Position numbers and translations under genes: made by a program. Positions 11,796 to 23,660 of a stretch of 64,000 nt of DNA are shown here, one piece after another; position 1 is the stretch's first letter, and the number at the start of each line of letters is the position of its first letter. Source of the DNA: Dromiciops gliroides. Taxonomy: Eukaryota > Chordata > Mammalia > Microbiotheria > Microbiotheriidae. The notes under the pieces are model-generated. The model was not told the origin of the DNA. It made no database searches and saw nothing but the letters and a program-made list of their open reading frames with translations. The stretch is from NCBI RefSeq assembly GCF_019393635.1, contig NC_057866.1:6621723-6685722 (forward strand), read 5' to 3'.

Positions 11796-12501
11796 TGTGA
11801 TAAAATAATGGAATTTGGCAGATGCCCAGGGGCCCCACCTGATTGATTTAGTATTGTTTGAATTGAGTGAGAATGAGAACCAACTAAGTACCTACTTGGG
11901 GATAATTAGATATAGGCCACACCTGGCCTGCCCTGAGTGACCTGTCAGTGTACTACTGATGTCAACAGGGAACCACTCTCGGCCATGCAACTTGAAGGAC
12001 CTCCCTTTTGGGGGAGGGAGAGAGAAAGTAGAAAAAAGGGAACGCTCGCTCGGAGAGCTCTCTTTCCTGTTGGTGAGCTTCCAAGAGTGGACTGGAGAGG
12101 GGCCGCATAACTGACTCCCATGGAAACTATGGACCCCAGGTGGTGAGTTAATAGAAATGAAGCCAGCTCTTCGAATTAGCTGAGCTGGAAATAAGTTTGG
12201 GGATTGAGTCAGTCTTTGCTAGAGTCAGGGAGCTCATCCATTTTTCTCTTTCCCTATTCCCTTGTCCCTGGCTTTATTAACTTCACCTTTGTTGTAAATT
12301 TTATTCCAATTAATAAAACCTGGTTTGTTTGTGGAAAAGAGACTGTTAATCTCCTTTCTTATTAGCCTAGGAGAAAATAACTAAAAAGGCAGTTTGGAAG
12401 GGAGGAAACTTTGGACCAAGAGGTCTCTCATTATTTTCTGAACCCCAATATTAAGGCAAGCCATCCAATTGACTCTCCCCATAATAAATTTGGCCCTTAC
12501 A
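11796..12501 (+). mobile_element. Solo LTR of an endogenous retrovirus (fossil)
   Basis: Begins TGTGATAAAATA and ends CTTACA (TG...CA), 706 bp. It is flanked by acgc on the left and atgc on the right, a 4-bp duplication differing by one CpG-type transition. It contains an AATAAA near 12,312 followed by a GT-rich stretch, as in an R region. No internal retroviral sequence is adjacent, so it is a solo LTR. The shared TGTGRTAAAATA start suggests relation to the LTR at 18,245. The right boundary is less certain than the left. Confidence 0.6.
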
Positions 12502-12624
12502 ATGCCTTCTGTCTCCATGTCCTCATCTGTAAAATGGAGAGAAGAGCCAGGTGCCTTTGGAGGGCCAGACCAGCCTCCTGAATGCTGGGCCTGGGACAGT
12601 CCTCTTTCTTGGTCCCTGAGGCCG

Positions 12625-12800
12625 AGGCTCCAGGCCACTGTCTCACTGCCCCTGTTCCTCACTACTGCAGGGCTTGTCTGCCCTGGTGTGTCCTGGCCAG
12701 TGGGCTCTGCCCATCCTGCAGAATTTGGTGAGTGTCTATGTCAGCTCTGGGCCACAGAACAGCCAGGATTTCTCTTACACAATGGCCCTATTCTTCATGG
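12625..12800 (+). pseudogene. Probable MRGPR pseudogene fragment (TM3-TM4 region)
   Basis: One frame here reads LSALVC, then W-A-L, then ILQNLVSVYV, matching residues 132-152 of the MRGPRD-like gene 3 kb upstream (LSALVC, W-G-L, ILENLLAIYF). About 13 of 20 positions agree, and 17 consecutive nucleotides (tgtctgccctggtgtgt) are identical. Upstream bases resemble the codons for CLSVLFPIW with small deletions. Similarity fades after about 12,800 and no start codon, TM1-TM2 or TM7 could be found, so this is a decayed piece of a second receptor. It sits just after an LTR. Chance similarity is the alternative; the shared 17-mer argues against it. Confidence 0.5.
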
Positions 12801-12809
12801 TGATGGATT

Positions 12810-13310
12810 TCCCAGGCCTCGGCCCAAAGATGGGCAAGTCCATAGTGACTCAGTTCAACACCAAGAGCCCCTGAGCGTCCCTTAGGCCACCGCCCTCAGT
12901 GTGCCTCAGCTGGGCCCTGCCTCTCAAAGTCCACTGGCCTGACACACAACAGGGCCCTACAGAGCCTCACCAGTATTAAAGCAGACCTGTTCTCTGGCTG
13001 GGAGTCCGGGGGAAGTCCCTTAGGATGGCGCTGTTAGGCAGAGTGGGGGATGGAGAAAAGAGATCCCCCATAAGCACCAAGGACACAGGGCCTCGGTCTG
13101 ATGGGGTGCAGAGCAGAGGGAGGGCACAGCTGAGGATCTCTCAAGGGGAACTCCTTCATCTATCAAGAACTTGAAGAGAACATTCCACAGGCATCCCATT
13201 TCCCTTATCAAAGGATGCAGCAGTCAACATTTAGGGAAAAGAGACCAAACCCAGGACCAAAGTGGTGACCATAGAGCAGGGTGTAGCTCAGCAGTATGAT
13301 GAGGACCCCT
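12810..13310. other. Intergenic, unassigned
   Basis: No gene or clear repeat recognised between the pseudogene fragment and the simple repeat. Confidence 0.5.
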
Positions 13311-13320
13311 TTTAATATAA

Positions 13321-13503
13321 AACTCTCTCTCTCTCTCTCTCACACATGCACACTCACTCTCACATACACATACACTCTTACACATACTCACATACATACA
13401 CACTCACACACTCTCACATACACACACACTCTCACATACACACACACACTCTCACATACATACACACTCACTCTCACACTCTCACATACACACACTCACA
13501 CAG
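13321..13503 (+). repeat. Compound (CT)n/(CA)n/(CACACT)n simple repeat
   Basis: CT dinucleotides pass into CACACTCTCACATA-type units for about 180 bp. Confidence 0.95.
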
Positions 13504-13564
13504 AGTTATACCATTACCATCCATTGATGGGGAAATAGCGGCCGCTTGCTCTCTGTAAGGGTGT

Positions 13565-13830
13565 GTGCCAGACTCGGAAGTGCCCCACTTTGCTGTTTCT
13601 GTTCTCCCAGTCCTCCCTGCTGGCTCCTCCTCAGTCACACTCCCTCTCCCACTGCTACACCTTTGCCCAGGCGGTCCCCACCTCCAGAACTCTCTCCCCC
13701 CTCACTTCTGCCTCTTGGACTCTGCAGCCTCCTTGGGGGCCCAGTCCCGGGTCACTCCTCCAGGCCACTTCTCCTGATCCCACTTTTCATCAATGTTGTG
13801 CTTACGTTTTCAGATGTACCACAACATACA
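13565..13830 (+). repeat. LINE L2 fragment
   Basis: C/T-rich L2-type sequence with 'ctacacctttgcccaggc' followed by the 'acttctgcctcttgg' block. Moderately confident family call. Confidence 0.5.
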
Positions 13831-14589
13831 CAGCTATGTCTGAGAAGGGGCTGGGAGGCCTGGGGAGGATGGGGAACTATAGAGAAGGTGGGCATCAGAG
13901 GATGCTGACACCCCAGAGGGAGAGGGGCGTGGAAAGTGTCATGGTGACTAAGGGGCCCTGGCAGGAGCATGGGAGGAGAGGAGGCCCAGAGGGTGAGTTA
14001 GGGCCAGACGGGTCCAGGCTAAGGAGGCCTCAGGAGGTTGGGGTGGGGGCAGGGCAGTGATGCTAGAGAGGAAGCAGGAAGGGGCAGTTTGGACCCAAAG
14101 GAGCCTTCCCCTCGTGGGGCCCATTCAGCTAGACCTGGGGACCTGCTTGGGAAAGGGGGGCCAGGCACTGATGCCTCCACTTGGACTCGAATCCTAGCTG
14201 GCCCCTAAGCCTGGGCTCACTTGGCTGGGATCGCTCTCGTCATACTTCAAGGCCTCGGACATTCATCTCAGTAGGAAAAGACAGATACCAGATGACCATT
14301 TCCCTAACTGTCTGTCCCAGCTCTGTCCCTGCCTCCGTCTGCCCCTCCCCTTCCAGGCATGGATCCCCCACCCATGGCACTGTGCTGAGCACACACAGCT
14401 GAGGTTCAGTAAATGTTTGTTGATTGACTAAACAATGTACAGCTGGCTCTCTGTTCTGTCCAGAGAAATATACATGTGAGAGAAGCACTCCACCATCTGT
14501 CCTGATTTTTCCAAACCACCACCTAGAGGCTCAGAGCTCCATAGTGAGTTGAGGGGGTGACCTCTGGTCCTCACTTAACATGGAGTCAG

Positions 14590-14740
14590 AGTCAGAGTTT
14601 CATGTTGGGCAGGACTTTGGAAATCTTTCCCTTTACAGAGGTGGAAAGTACATGGGGGCAATGACTGGTCCAAGGTCACGGCTAACTCACACCAAAGCCA
14701 GGATCTGAACCAGGTCTTCTGATTCTGCAGGCAGCACAGC
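14590..14740 (-). repeat. MIR, reversed
   Basis: 'ccaaggtcacggctaactcac', 'ccaggatctgaaccaggtct' order on the plus strand is reversed MIR. Confidence 0.65.
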
Positions 14741-15321
14741 GGGCACTTCCCCCACCCCACCCCCCTTGTCTCCCTCCCATACTCAGAAACCTCCTCTATA
14801 GGGTCCCTGACGCTCAATGAGGCACCTTGGGAAAGCACATTGGAAGCTCTATAAACCCAGACAAATTCCTCCTGTGGCTCCCCATCTCTTCCTCTGTAAA
14901 ACCATGATGTCCAAAGATCCTTTTCATTGGAAATCCCTGATCCTAGCACCTCCAGGGACCAGGAACTCACTACCTCTTCTTTTCTTCCCCGGGGGTGGGG
15001 AAGAAGGCTGCCTGCCAGTTAGTATCTGGGACCCTCAGGGGAGCTCTCCGCAGCCCCGGGCCTCATTCTTGGCCCTCAACTGCTTTCCAAATAAGGCCAG
15101 GGCTCTGTCCTTGCTCTTGGTCCATAATACAATTCCTTTTAAGTGCCCAAGTAGAATCCTGTCTATAACTTGGGAATTCCAATTATAACTTTGGCAACTT
15201 TTGCCCGATTCAGGGCTAATTCCGTAGACACTCACGCAAAGGAAAATAAATAAAGGGGACAAAGGTCAGGGGAATTGGCCTCTGGGCAGCTCCCCCAACC
15301 AAACATTGTTCCAACATTTGC

Positions 15322-15392
15322 CAGGCCCAGCCAGCCCAACCCGGCCAGGCCAGGCCAGCCCAGCCCGGCCGGCCCAACCCAGCCTGGCTAAC
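15322..15392 (+). repeat. GGCC/CAGCC-rich degenerate microsatellite
   Basis: About 14 degenerate pentamers of the type ggcca/agccc/acccg. Confidence 0.8.
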
Positions 15393-15649
15393 CTAGGCTA
15401 AGGGCCTTTTCCCAGACGTGCTCTGCCAGAAGGCACGTTCACCCTTTCAAACGTCCAATATCTCATTTCTTGGACTGTGACCAGGGCCATGACTAAGGCA
15501 TGAACAACAGAAGTATTTGAAAAACAAAACAAAAAAAGGTCCTTGTCGAATGAATCCCTCCAACAAGCTGGACACCTGCCCCTTGTCTTGAACCCTGGAC
15601 AAATGTGAAAAGCCAAATATACAAAGACATGCATTAATTACATTAATTA

Positions 15650-15900
15650 AGGGAGACAGTTGGGTGGCATAAAGACAGGAGTTGAAATCTGACCTCAGAT
15701 ACTTCCTAGCTGTGTGACCCTGGACAAGTCACTTCACCCCATTTGCCTCAGTTTCCTCATCTGTAAAATGAACTAGAGAAGGAAATGGCAGATGCCTCCA
15801 GGATCTCTGCCAAGAAAGCCCCGTAGACAGCATTGGTGGGCTATGGTCCACAGGGTCACAAAGAGTCAGATGTGACAATGAGACTAAAGGACAAAACAGC
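15650..15900 (+). repeat. MAR1 SINE (marsupial CORE-SINE)
   Basis: MIR-like tRNA head and 'cagtttcctcatctgtaaaa', then the MAR1-specific end 'gagaaggaaatggcagatgc' and 'ggtcacaaagagtcagatgt'. Confidence 0.85.
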
Positions 15901-15979
15901 TTCACGATACCTGGTGTTCTCATGACACTTTCAGGGTTCCAGTACTTGGCTTTCAATATCTCATGGGAGTCTCCCAACA

Positions 15980-16100
15980 CTGGAAGGCAGGAGGTTCGAT
16001 TACTAAGCCCATTTCATGGATAAAGAAACTGAGGTTCAGGGACACCTGGCTAGTAAGTACTGGAAGAGAATGCTGATGATAGCAAGGGCTTGCCTTCTAC
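15980..16100 (-). repeat. MIR, reversed, partial
   Basis: 'cccatttcatggataaagaaa', 'ctgaggttcagggacacctg' and 'gctagtaagta' are reversed MIR CORE pieces. Confidence 0.65.
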
Positions 16101-16679
16101 CCACTACACTGTAACCAATTTCCCAGAGAATTTGGTTGGTCTACACAGAGGAAGTTAACAAATCATTTATTCTTCATTCATTGTCGAATAACAAGGAGAT
16201 GTTAACTCTGAAGATACAACAATAGCAAAAGTGCAAGCTTTTCCCCCAAACGCCTCAGAGCACACTGCCCCATCCCACCCCAGTCTCTGGTCCCACCACA
16301 GCTGAGTTTCTGTGTAACATGGGTCCCCGTAAGTCCTTGGTCAGATGTGATGTGACTTCCAAATGAGTCTGTGGCTACTGCGGAGGGTCACTCACTCCTG
16401 AAAGTCACTTCCTGCTCCTTGGGGCATCCAAGTTGGGTTGGTTGCAAACCTGCTGAGATGGCGGCATGCTTGGATGCCAAGATATCCAGATGCTCACTCC
16501 CTGACCTTTCAAAACTCACAAGGTCAAAGCCTTCCCTTCCTTTTCCTAGAATGGGAGGCGGGGAGAACCCAACAAGGCAGAAGGCTCATTTCACCGGTGC
16601 CACGTTGGCCTCAATGGTGAGGACCCACAAGGCCTCCCCTCAGCATCCCTGTGGCTTCCCAGCCAAAGTACCCTTCCCT

Positions 16680-16840
16680 GGCAGCCACCATGAATGCAGT
16701 GCCTGGCAACAGCAGGTGTTCAGTAAATGATTTCTTGGTTTACTGGTTATTGATATACACAGTTTTGTATCCCAGGAGCTTTGTGCCTGGCATACAATAG
16801 GCACTTAATAAAGGATTTTTTGGTTTATTGATCACTGATA
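16680..16840 (+). repeat. L2 3' tail, locally duplicated
   Basis: Two diverged copies of an about 80-bp block ('gtgcctggc...aataggcacttaataaa...ttggtttattgatcactgatat') lie head to tail. Confidence 0.6.
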
Positions 16841-17589
16841 TGCATCATCTCCCCCAAAGAAAGCAAATTCCTTGAGACTTTGGATAGTCTTTGCTCCTGT
16901 ATCCCAAGGACTTGGCAGGCTTCATCCGTGTGGGTTTGTTTTCCCCTCTCTAATTCTTCATCCTAAGGTCCTATGGGTCTCCAGGACGGGGAGGTGCAGC
17001 CAAGCAATGTAGCTGATACACCAACAAAAGATTCCCCCAAACAGCTGGAGGTGAAGCCCAGGGCTGCCACCAGGGAGAACTTCCCTAATCCCTCTGCCTC
17101 TTTAGCCCAAGACATCATAGACCCAAACCACGGGAACCAGGAGGGGAAGCAGAATGACCCCACCTCCCCAGGGCTTCCCTGCAGCTGGAGACTAGGAGGA
17201 TGCTGTGACCCGGTCTTCCTTTGCCCACTGGGCCTGGAGGGAAGAAGGTTCCCGGGAATTTCAGTGTTGGACCCAAGGCTTCAGGGGAGGCTGACAAACA
17301 CATGGCCAGGTGTGGGGCGTGTCAGACAGAAACCTTCCCTAGGGATGCTGCAAAGGTCACCACTGTCAAGCCATTCTTAGAGGCCATTGAAACCTCCTTA
17401 TGGGGCATTTAGTGTAACTCCCCGTGTACACATCCCATTTATAGTGCCCCCCCATCCCCACCGGTAATCATTGAGCCTGTTTGAATACTTCCAGTGACAG
17501 GAAGCTCACTGCTTCACAAGGTCATCTCTTTCATTGAGGAACAGGACACCATTTGCAGTTAAAGTTCTTATGAAAACCTTGCTGGGACA

Positions 17590-18045
17590 GAACGGTGCAC
17601 AACGTTCTCCTGGTTCTGCTCACTTCACTCTACATCGGTTCATACAAGTCTTCCCAGGCCTTTCTGAAATCATCTGTTTGTCATTTCTTAGAGCACAATA
17701 ATCTTCCATCACCATCCTATACCACAGCTTGTTCAGCCATTCCCCAACGGATGGATGTTCCTTTGATTTCCAATTCTTAACCACCCCAAAAAGAGCTGCT
17801 AGAAATACTGTTGTACAAATAGGTCTTCTCCTCTTGGAGATATCTTTGGGATATAAAGCTAAGGTCTTTTTTGGGGGGGGGGCGGGGCAATGGGGGTTAA
17901 GTGACTTGCCCAGGGTCACACAGCTAGTAAGTGTCAAGTGTCTTAGGCCGGATTTGAACTCAGGTACTCCTGAATCCAGGGCCAATGCTTTAACCACTGC
18001 ACCATCTAGCTGCTCCCAAAGCTAAGGTCTTGCTAAGTTCTGATA
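17590..18045 (-). repeat. LINE-1 3' fragment with nested SINE
   Basis: Shares 'gttctcctggttctgctcac', 'ccacagcttgttcagccatt', and 'ggatgttcctttgatttcca' with the reversed L1s at 2,009 and 59,800. Interrupted at 17,869-18,017. Confidence 0.82.
17869..18017 (-). repeat. Full WSINE1-type SINE nested in LINE-1
   Basis: Reversed SINE ending in 'gcaccatctagctgctccc'. A perfect 14-bp duplication aaagctaaggtctt flanks it (17855-17868; 18018-18031). Confidence 0.93.
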
Positions 18046-18244
18046 GGCCCAGCCCCATGTTGGCCGCGGGGCTCAGACCAGCTGAAATCTGCATCAGGGA
18101 AGGGAATGCCCACACCCGAGCTCCCTGCAAGGGATGAGATCTGCCCCAGAGCCTCCTGGTCTTCTGGCTTCCTGGGCCTTTCAGAGGGCCCTGGAGCTGG
18201 AGAGAAAAGGGGCCTCCTGAGGAGCCCAACCCCTTGTTGGACAG

Positions 18245-18702
18245 TGTGGTAAAATATGAAAGTTTTTAACAGTCGGTTAGGATAACTGAAAGACGCCAGT
18301 TTTTCAAGGACCACCCTTTTGGGGAGGAGATGAACAGTCCGCCTGCTGCGCATGTCAGACTGCCTGCCGGGTTTTTGACTTCCGGGGTGGAGAGAACGAG
18401 AGTAGCCCTTTTTGCCTGCTTGGCGGGACTCCTGGCGGTGCGGCACAGACGGTCTCCCTCTCTCCAAAGGTGGCCTTTTCGGTTTGGTGAGTTTTTATAA
18501 GGAATATAGACTAAGCCTAGATTTAAGACGATTTGTACTGTATTTCTATTTTCCTATCCTTCTAATCAACAACACCTTATATACAATAAAGGCTCTATCT
18601 AGAAAACCAGAAGCTTCTTCCATTTACTAGTCTGGGAGATAAATTAAGGGAAAAGTTAAGTAGGGGAGATTTATGATCTAATATCCAATTTTAAATCTCA
18701 CA
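18245..18702 (+). mobile_element. Solo LTR of an endogenous retrovirus (fossil)
   Basis: 458 bp from TGTGGTAAAATATG to CTCACA, with a perfect 4-bp flanking duplication acag (18241-18244; 18703-18706), which fits the 4-bp type seen in gamma-like (ERV1) elements. A TATA-like 'tttttataagg' near 18,492 and an AATAAA near 18,588 suggest U3 and R. No internal region remains. The CpG-rich U3 and perfect duplication suggest a moderate age. Confidence 0.75.
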
Positions 18703-18706
18703 ACAG

Positions 18707-21700
18707 GATGAGGAGGGGCTGGGGCCCAGAGAGCACGCCCAGGACCACAGAAGGAAGGCCGGGCAGGGTTCAGTCCTCTAGCATGTTCTCTGGTCCTCCT
18801 CGTACTCATCACTGTGATTAACAGCTAGAATTTCTATCACATTTGCTGCGGGCCAGGCCCTGTGTGATCATTCAAGTTGCATTTGACCCTCACAACAACT
18901 CGGGGGGATAGGGGCTACTGTTATCCCCATTTAACAGTTAAGGAAACAGAAGCAGGCAGTGGGTAAGTGACTTGTCCAAGGTCACACAGCTAGCGTCTGA
19001 GGCTGGATCTGAACTCTGGTGTATACAAGCTGTTTCAGAGACCTCCAATATTCAGTGTCAGCAGTGCACCCCCTCTTGGGAGAAAGAGGACTGGATATGG
19101 TGTCTGAACACTTGGGTTCAAATCCTAGCTACACTAGTCATGCCTAACCATGCGACCTTGGACAAGTCACTCTGGGCCTGCAATGAACTCATTTATAAAA
19201 TGAGGACAGAGCCAGAAAGGGTCGAAGGTGTCCCAGTGTGAAACGGCCACCTCAGGAGGGGTCAAGATCCCTCCACAGGCAGGGGCTAGGAGACTGCAGT
19301 TGGGAAGGCTTCCCATAGAAGATGGGGGCCTTGAAGCCAGGGGGATAGAGACAGGAGGGAGTGACCACCTCCCAGGGCTGTTGGGGGACCCCCATAAGAG
19401 ACAGAAAGAATTCTGGGTGCTGGAGGCCCAGCAGCCTCATCATTCTTATCACCCATAATCTGGCTGCTTTGGTGCTGGGAGGAAGGAAGCCCCCCAGCCC
19501 AGCTCCGAGGATAAGCTTTGGCTTCTGTGCTCTGGAATTCCTGAGGCTTATCCAGGAGAGGGCGACTCAGCCCAAGGAGGGCATCCAAATCATGCCACAC
19601 AATCTCTCACAGGCATTTGCTAAGGGCTCAAGGTGGGCCTGGCACTGGGGATACCAAGACAGAAGCAATAGAAAGTGTAAAAATAAAAATGCAATCCCTC
19701 CTCTCAAGGCACTCACTGCAGGGTGGGGTCGCTGGCATCTTCATACTAGGGTGTGAATGACGCCCTGGCAATGAAAGCTGAAAAAATCCCTGCTTGCCCT
19801 CCAAAGGACTCTGAAGCTCGAAACAGAAATGAGCTATGAGACAGAATGGGGAGGGGGGGGGGAGGCAGGATAGTCTTGCTCAGGCACACCAGCCCCCTGC
19901 ATTTGGAGGGGGGCCTGCGGACCCTGCCTCAGAACCACCACGGAGGAGAGGGCTCCCAGCAGCCAGAAGGAAGTGGGAGGAAAAAAGGATGCGAGCAATT
20001 CACAAAGCCCAAGAGCCACCGGGTTTGGGAAGACCAGAAGTGTCGTCTTCACCCAGGGGAGAGAGCCGCTGGGCCTCTCCAAGTGATCTCGAGCAGGAAG
20101 TTTCCAGGCCAAATAAGGCTGCCCGCTTCTCGGCCTCCCTGGCACCTGACCCAGGCCCTCCTCAGCAGCCCCGTTACAGCTGGGCCCTAAAGCCCCCACC
20201 CATGGGCATCTGTGGCCCTCGGCCGGTGCTCCCTTCCCTGCAACCCCCTGCAGCCCCCCATCTCTTGGATCCCAGCCTGGCCAACGTCCATGGGGAAGAT
20301 GAGGGTTTATGAAGCCTGGGCGAGCAGAAGGGCAAAGTTCATGGGTGCCCCAAAGCCTTGGCTGGACACTGGCACAGGCACATGCTCTCCCTCTCCCTCC
20401 CTCCTTCCCCTTTTCCTCCCCCTTCCCCTCTCCCCCCTCCCTCTCCCTCCCTGCCCCCCACCCCATGCTGGGTGCAGAGCTTGGCCCAGTCAGCTCCTAT
20501 GCCCCAGGGCGCAGCTCCGACCTCGCCAGCAGGCAGAAGATAACATAGAGCCAAACCGCTCTGCACTCGGCTCCATGGGAGACCCGCTGCCCACAAGCTC
20601 AGGTCTGAAGGGTTCCATCAGCCCCCAGAGGTTGCTTCTCAATGCTGGGGGAGGAGCTGCATGTATGGGACGGAACCAGAGCCCAAACTCGAAGGAGGCT
20701 TTTGGGGGTTGCAGAAAGGGCCCTGAGTAGAGAGCAGAGGACCTGGGTTCCAATCCTGACTCCACTCCCTTGGGCAGGGACTCAGGCAAGCTGGGCCTTG
20801 GTTTCCTGCTCTGGGCTCCCAGAGTCCTTTGCAGTTATAAATCTGGGGTCCTGTGACTGCTAACTAATCCCCCACCTCCAGACACGTCCTCCAGCTAAAC
20901 CAGCCTGGCCAGATGCTAGGATGGGGATCCCAGAGGATGTCCTGCCTCGGTTTCCCTTCATAGCCTCGTCAAGCTTCCAGTCCACAACAGGAGTCCCAGA
21001 GGCTGACTTAAAAACTTCCACCGGGCACACGGGAGCCCATTCCCTCTACAGGGGGATTCCCTCACTGTCACTCACTTTTCTATCCATCCAACAAACACTG
21101 GCTGGGCTCCAGTCTCGCGATCTGAAACCGACCCTGTGCCTGAGAGAAGAAGGATGCACTGGAAGACCAGGTCAGCGGCTCCCACCCGCATGGGCCTCAC
21201 TTTATCAGGCCGTCCATACATTTAACTGAAATGGGTCTTGTGGACAGCGCCCTGGGCCAACAAGGAGCATGCGACAGAAGACCAGGAAGCAGGGACACGT
21301 CGTCTTCAGGGTGCGCTCCCCATGGACGGTGGGGTCCTCTCGATGCTTCTGCTTAAACACGCAACTGTGACCCAGAGGTCTGCAGCCTCATCAGAGGAGC
21401 CAAGCCTGACCGTCCGCACAGGGAGCACCGAGCGGATGAAGAACCTGAGCGTGCACTTATTTGGATGGAGATGAGCAGGCTGGACTGCGTTCAAGGAACT
21501 GCAAAGGTCCTTGAATGATCCCCAGCTTCTCATAAAAGCAAAGGCCCTTAATGCTGACACCCTGATGATGACAGTAAGGCATGCGGTACTACAACATTCA
21601 AACAATTGTTTAAAATAACACACAGGAGGCCCCAGCGAGGCACGTGTGGACAGACTGAGACTTTCTGAAGAACAAGGGCAAGAGATGGCGGGAAGAGGAG

Positions 21701-22220
21701 GCAGCACGTGATGAGGGAGGGTGCTCCTCTGCCTCCAGCTGATTGGGTGGAGCCACTGTGGCAAGCACACGGGAGGAAGGGAACAAGAGTCACATGGCCT
21801 GGGCAGGTGTGAACGAGCCCCACTGAAGGAAGGGTCACACATCAAGCATTCTTCCAGTGATTCTCCAGGACTGCAGGTCTTAGCCCATCACTGTCTCTGA
21901 GGTACCGAGGCTTTAGGCGACAGATACAGGAGGGCACGGCAACAACTCTCCTCTGGTAAGGGGAATGGGGAGCTGAGCCTCGGGGCACCGGCATCTCGAC
22001 AACACTCAAATACTACCCAGCTCCATGATCCCATCGATTCGGGAGATCACAACCCATCCCGCCCTGTCCATCCTGAACATGCAAGAAGTCTCTCCTCTCC
22101 TTTCCCATGTCACACAGGAACCCGAGGGGCATTGGCACCTTGTCATCTCTTGGCATACAATTCCCTCATCACCACGGCTCTTCCCTGGCATCCCTTGTCG
22201 GGTATACACCGCAGCCTGTG
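18707..22220. other. Intergenic; MIR pieces, otherwise unassigned
   Basis: MIRs are recognisable at 18,830-19,020 (-), 19,075-19,215 (+) and 20,700-20,860 (+). A C/T-rich tract is at 20,385-20,460. Around 19,830-20,600 GC rises and several overlapping frames stay open, but none resembles a protein. 20,870-22,000 holds nothing I can assign. Confidence 0.6.
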
Positions 22221-22223
22221 CTT

Positions 22224-22269
22224 GCGCGCGCGCGCACACACACTCTCACTCTCACTCTCTCTCTCTCTG

Positions 22270-22308
<39 letters not shown>

Positions 22309-22309
22309 G
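22224..22309 (+). repeat. (CG)n(CA)n(CT)n compound microsatellite
   Basis: Alternating CG then CA dinucleotides pass into a CT tract of about 65 bp. Confidence 0.95.
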
Positions 22310-23092
22310 AAGGTGACTGACAGACATCTTGATGCAGAACATCTGTGCTGGAGACACCCGGGCTGGGCAGTCACAGGAAGCTCAGGCCAGTAAAAGGGCA
22401 TTACAACTTCCTGAGAGCCATCCAGCCCTCCCCCTGTTGGATGAGACCTTAGGGGTCCATTCAGCTGCACTTAATGATTCTGAAAGCATTCGATTCCTCC
22501 AGACTCAAGCTGAGCCACACTAATTACTTATTACCAGAGGCTCATGGGTGTGGAAGTCAAGGCGTCTGTGCTTCCAAGGAGTGGGCAATGGCTCCTGGGG
22601 GGACAAGTTAAAGAGTCGGGACACAGCCAGGCTGGGCCCAGGCCAGATGAGGAAGGGGTCCAGGTTGGGAAGGATGGGGCAGCTGCATGCAGGCTCCCCT
22701 ACCCCAGAGGACCAGGCCACATCCAAAAGGTTGACGCCGCTCTGCCACAGAGCCATCCCAGGGGCTGTCTCCAGTCCTTCCCAAAGGGCTCATTGGACGC
22801 ATGACATCTGACAAGGAGGAAGTGCGGCGTGAGGCTGTCTTCCTCTCGCTTCATCCTGCCCAACCCTGACTTTTCATATTCTACTCCTTGGCTCCAACTC
22901 TTCAATAAAAACAGCATGGCTGGGGATCACATGACTACCACTGCACAGCGGGTAATGAGCCCAAGAGAGGGAGAAGGGCACTGGATCATTGGTTTAGGGA
23001 ACTCTAGTGTGAGGACACTCCCTTTACAAATGCTGATCAGCACCTTCTTGGCACACATGTAGGTTTATCCAACTTAAAATCATTCAAATTTG

Positions 23093-23243
23093 GGGGCAGC
23101 TAGGTGGCACAGTAGATAGAGCACCGGCCCTGGGGTCAGGAGTACCTGAGATCAAATCTGGCCTCAGACACTTAACACTTGCTAGCTGTGTGACCCTGGG
23201 CAAGTCACTTAACCCCAATTGCATCACTAAAAACAAAGAAAAA
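23093..23243 (+). repeat. Full-length WSINE1-type SINE
   Basis: Starts ggggcagctaggtggcacag, ends in an A-rich tail. Perfect 17-bp duplication aaaatcattcaaatttg at 23076-23092 and 23244-23260. It interrupts the sequence immediately before a CR1/L3 fragment. Confidence 0.95.
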
Positions 23244-23279
23244 AAAATCATTCAAATTTGGAAAGGAGAGTTAACATGC

Positions 23280-23660
23280 CCAATGACCAAGATCCAAAAT
23301 GATCTTGAGAAGCTGGAACTTTGGGGCAAATCAAATATGAAAGCATTTAAATAGATATGAATATAAAGTCTTACCCCTGTGTACAAAAAATCATCTTCAC
23401 AAGTACAAGCCCAGAGAGGCATGACAGTAATACATATGAAAAAGATCTGGAGGTTTCAGTGGACCCCAAGCCCCAATGGATTTAACTGTTTTTACTGCAG
23501 CCAAAACGACTAATGGGATTTTGAGGTTGTATCATGATCTGGGTAGGGATTAAATGTCACACTATAAATGGGGGGAATGTGGACAAAATGGCTCAGATCA
23601 GGGTCTGAAAGCCAAGATGGCTACAAAGCCGACAGGTGAAGAAAGGATATGAACAAGCCT
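23280..23660 (+). repeat. LINE CR1/L3 reverse-transcriptase fragment
   Basis: Decayed coding resembles the C-terminal part of CR1/L3 reverse transcriptase: NDLEKLELWG, a later 'gtcttacccctgtgtacaaaa' block equivalent to KVLHLGKKN, and 'gaaaaagatctggaggtttcagtgga' equivalent to EKDLGVLVD. Several stops. Confidence 0.65.

Noticed and set aside
13296-13558. His/Thr/Ser-rich open frames
   Set aside because: Translations of a CT/CA simple repeat.
19834-20466. 210-residue minus-strand open frame and overlapping plus-strand frames
   Set aside because: GC-rich region where several frames are open at once; composition follows the DNA skew and no protein family is recognisable.
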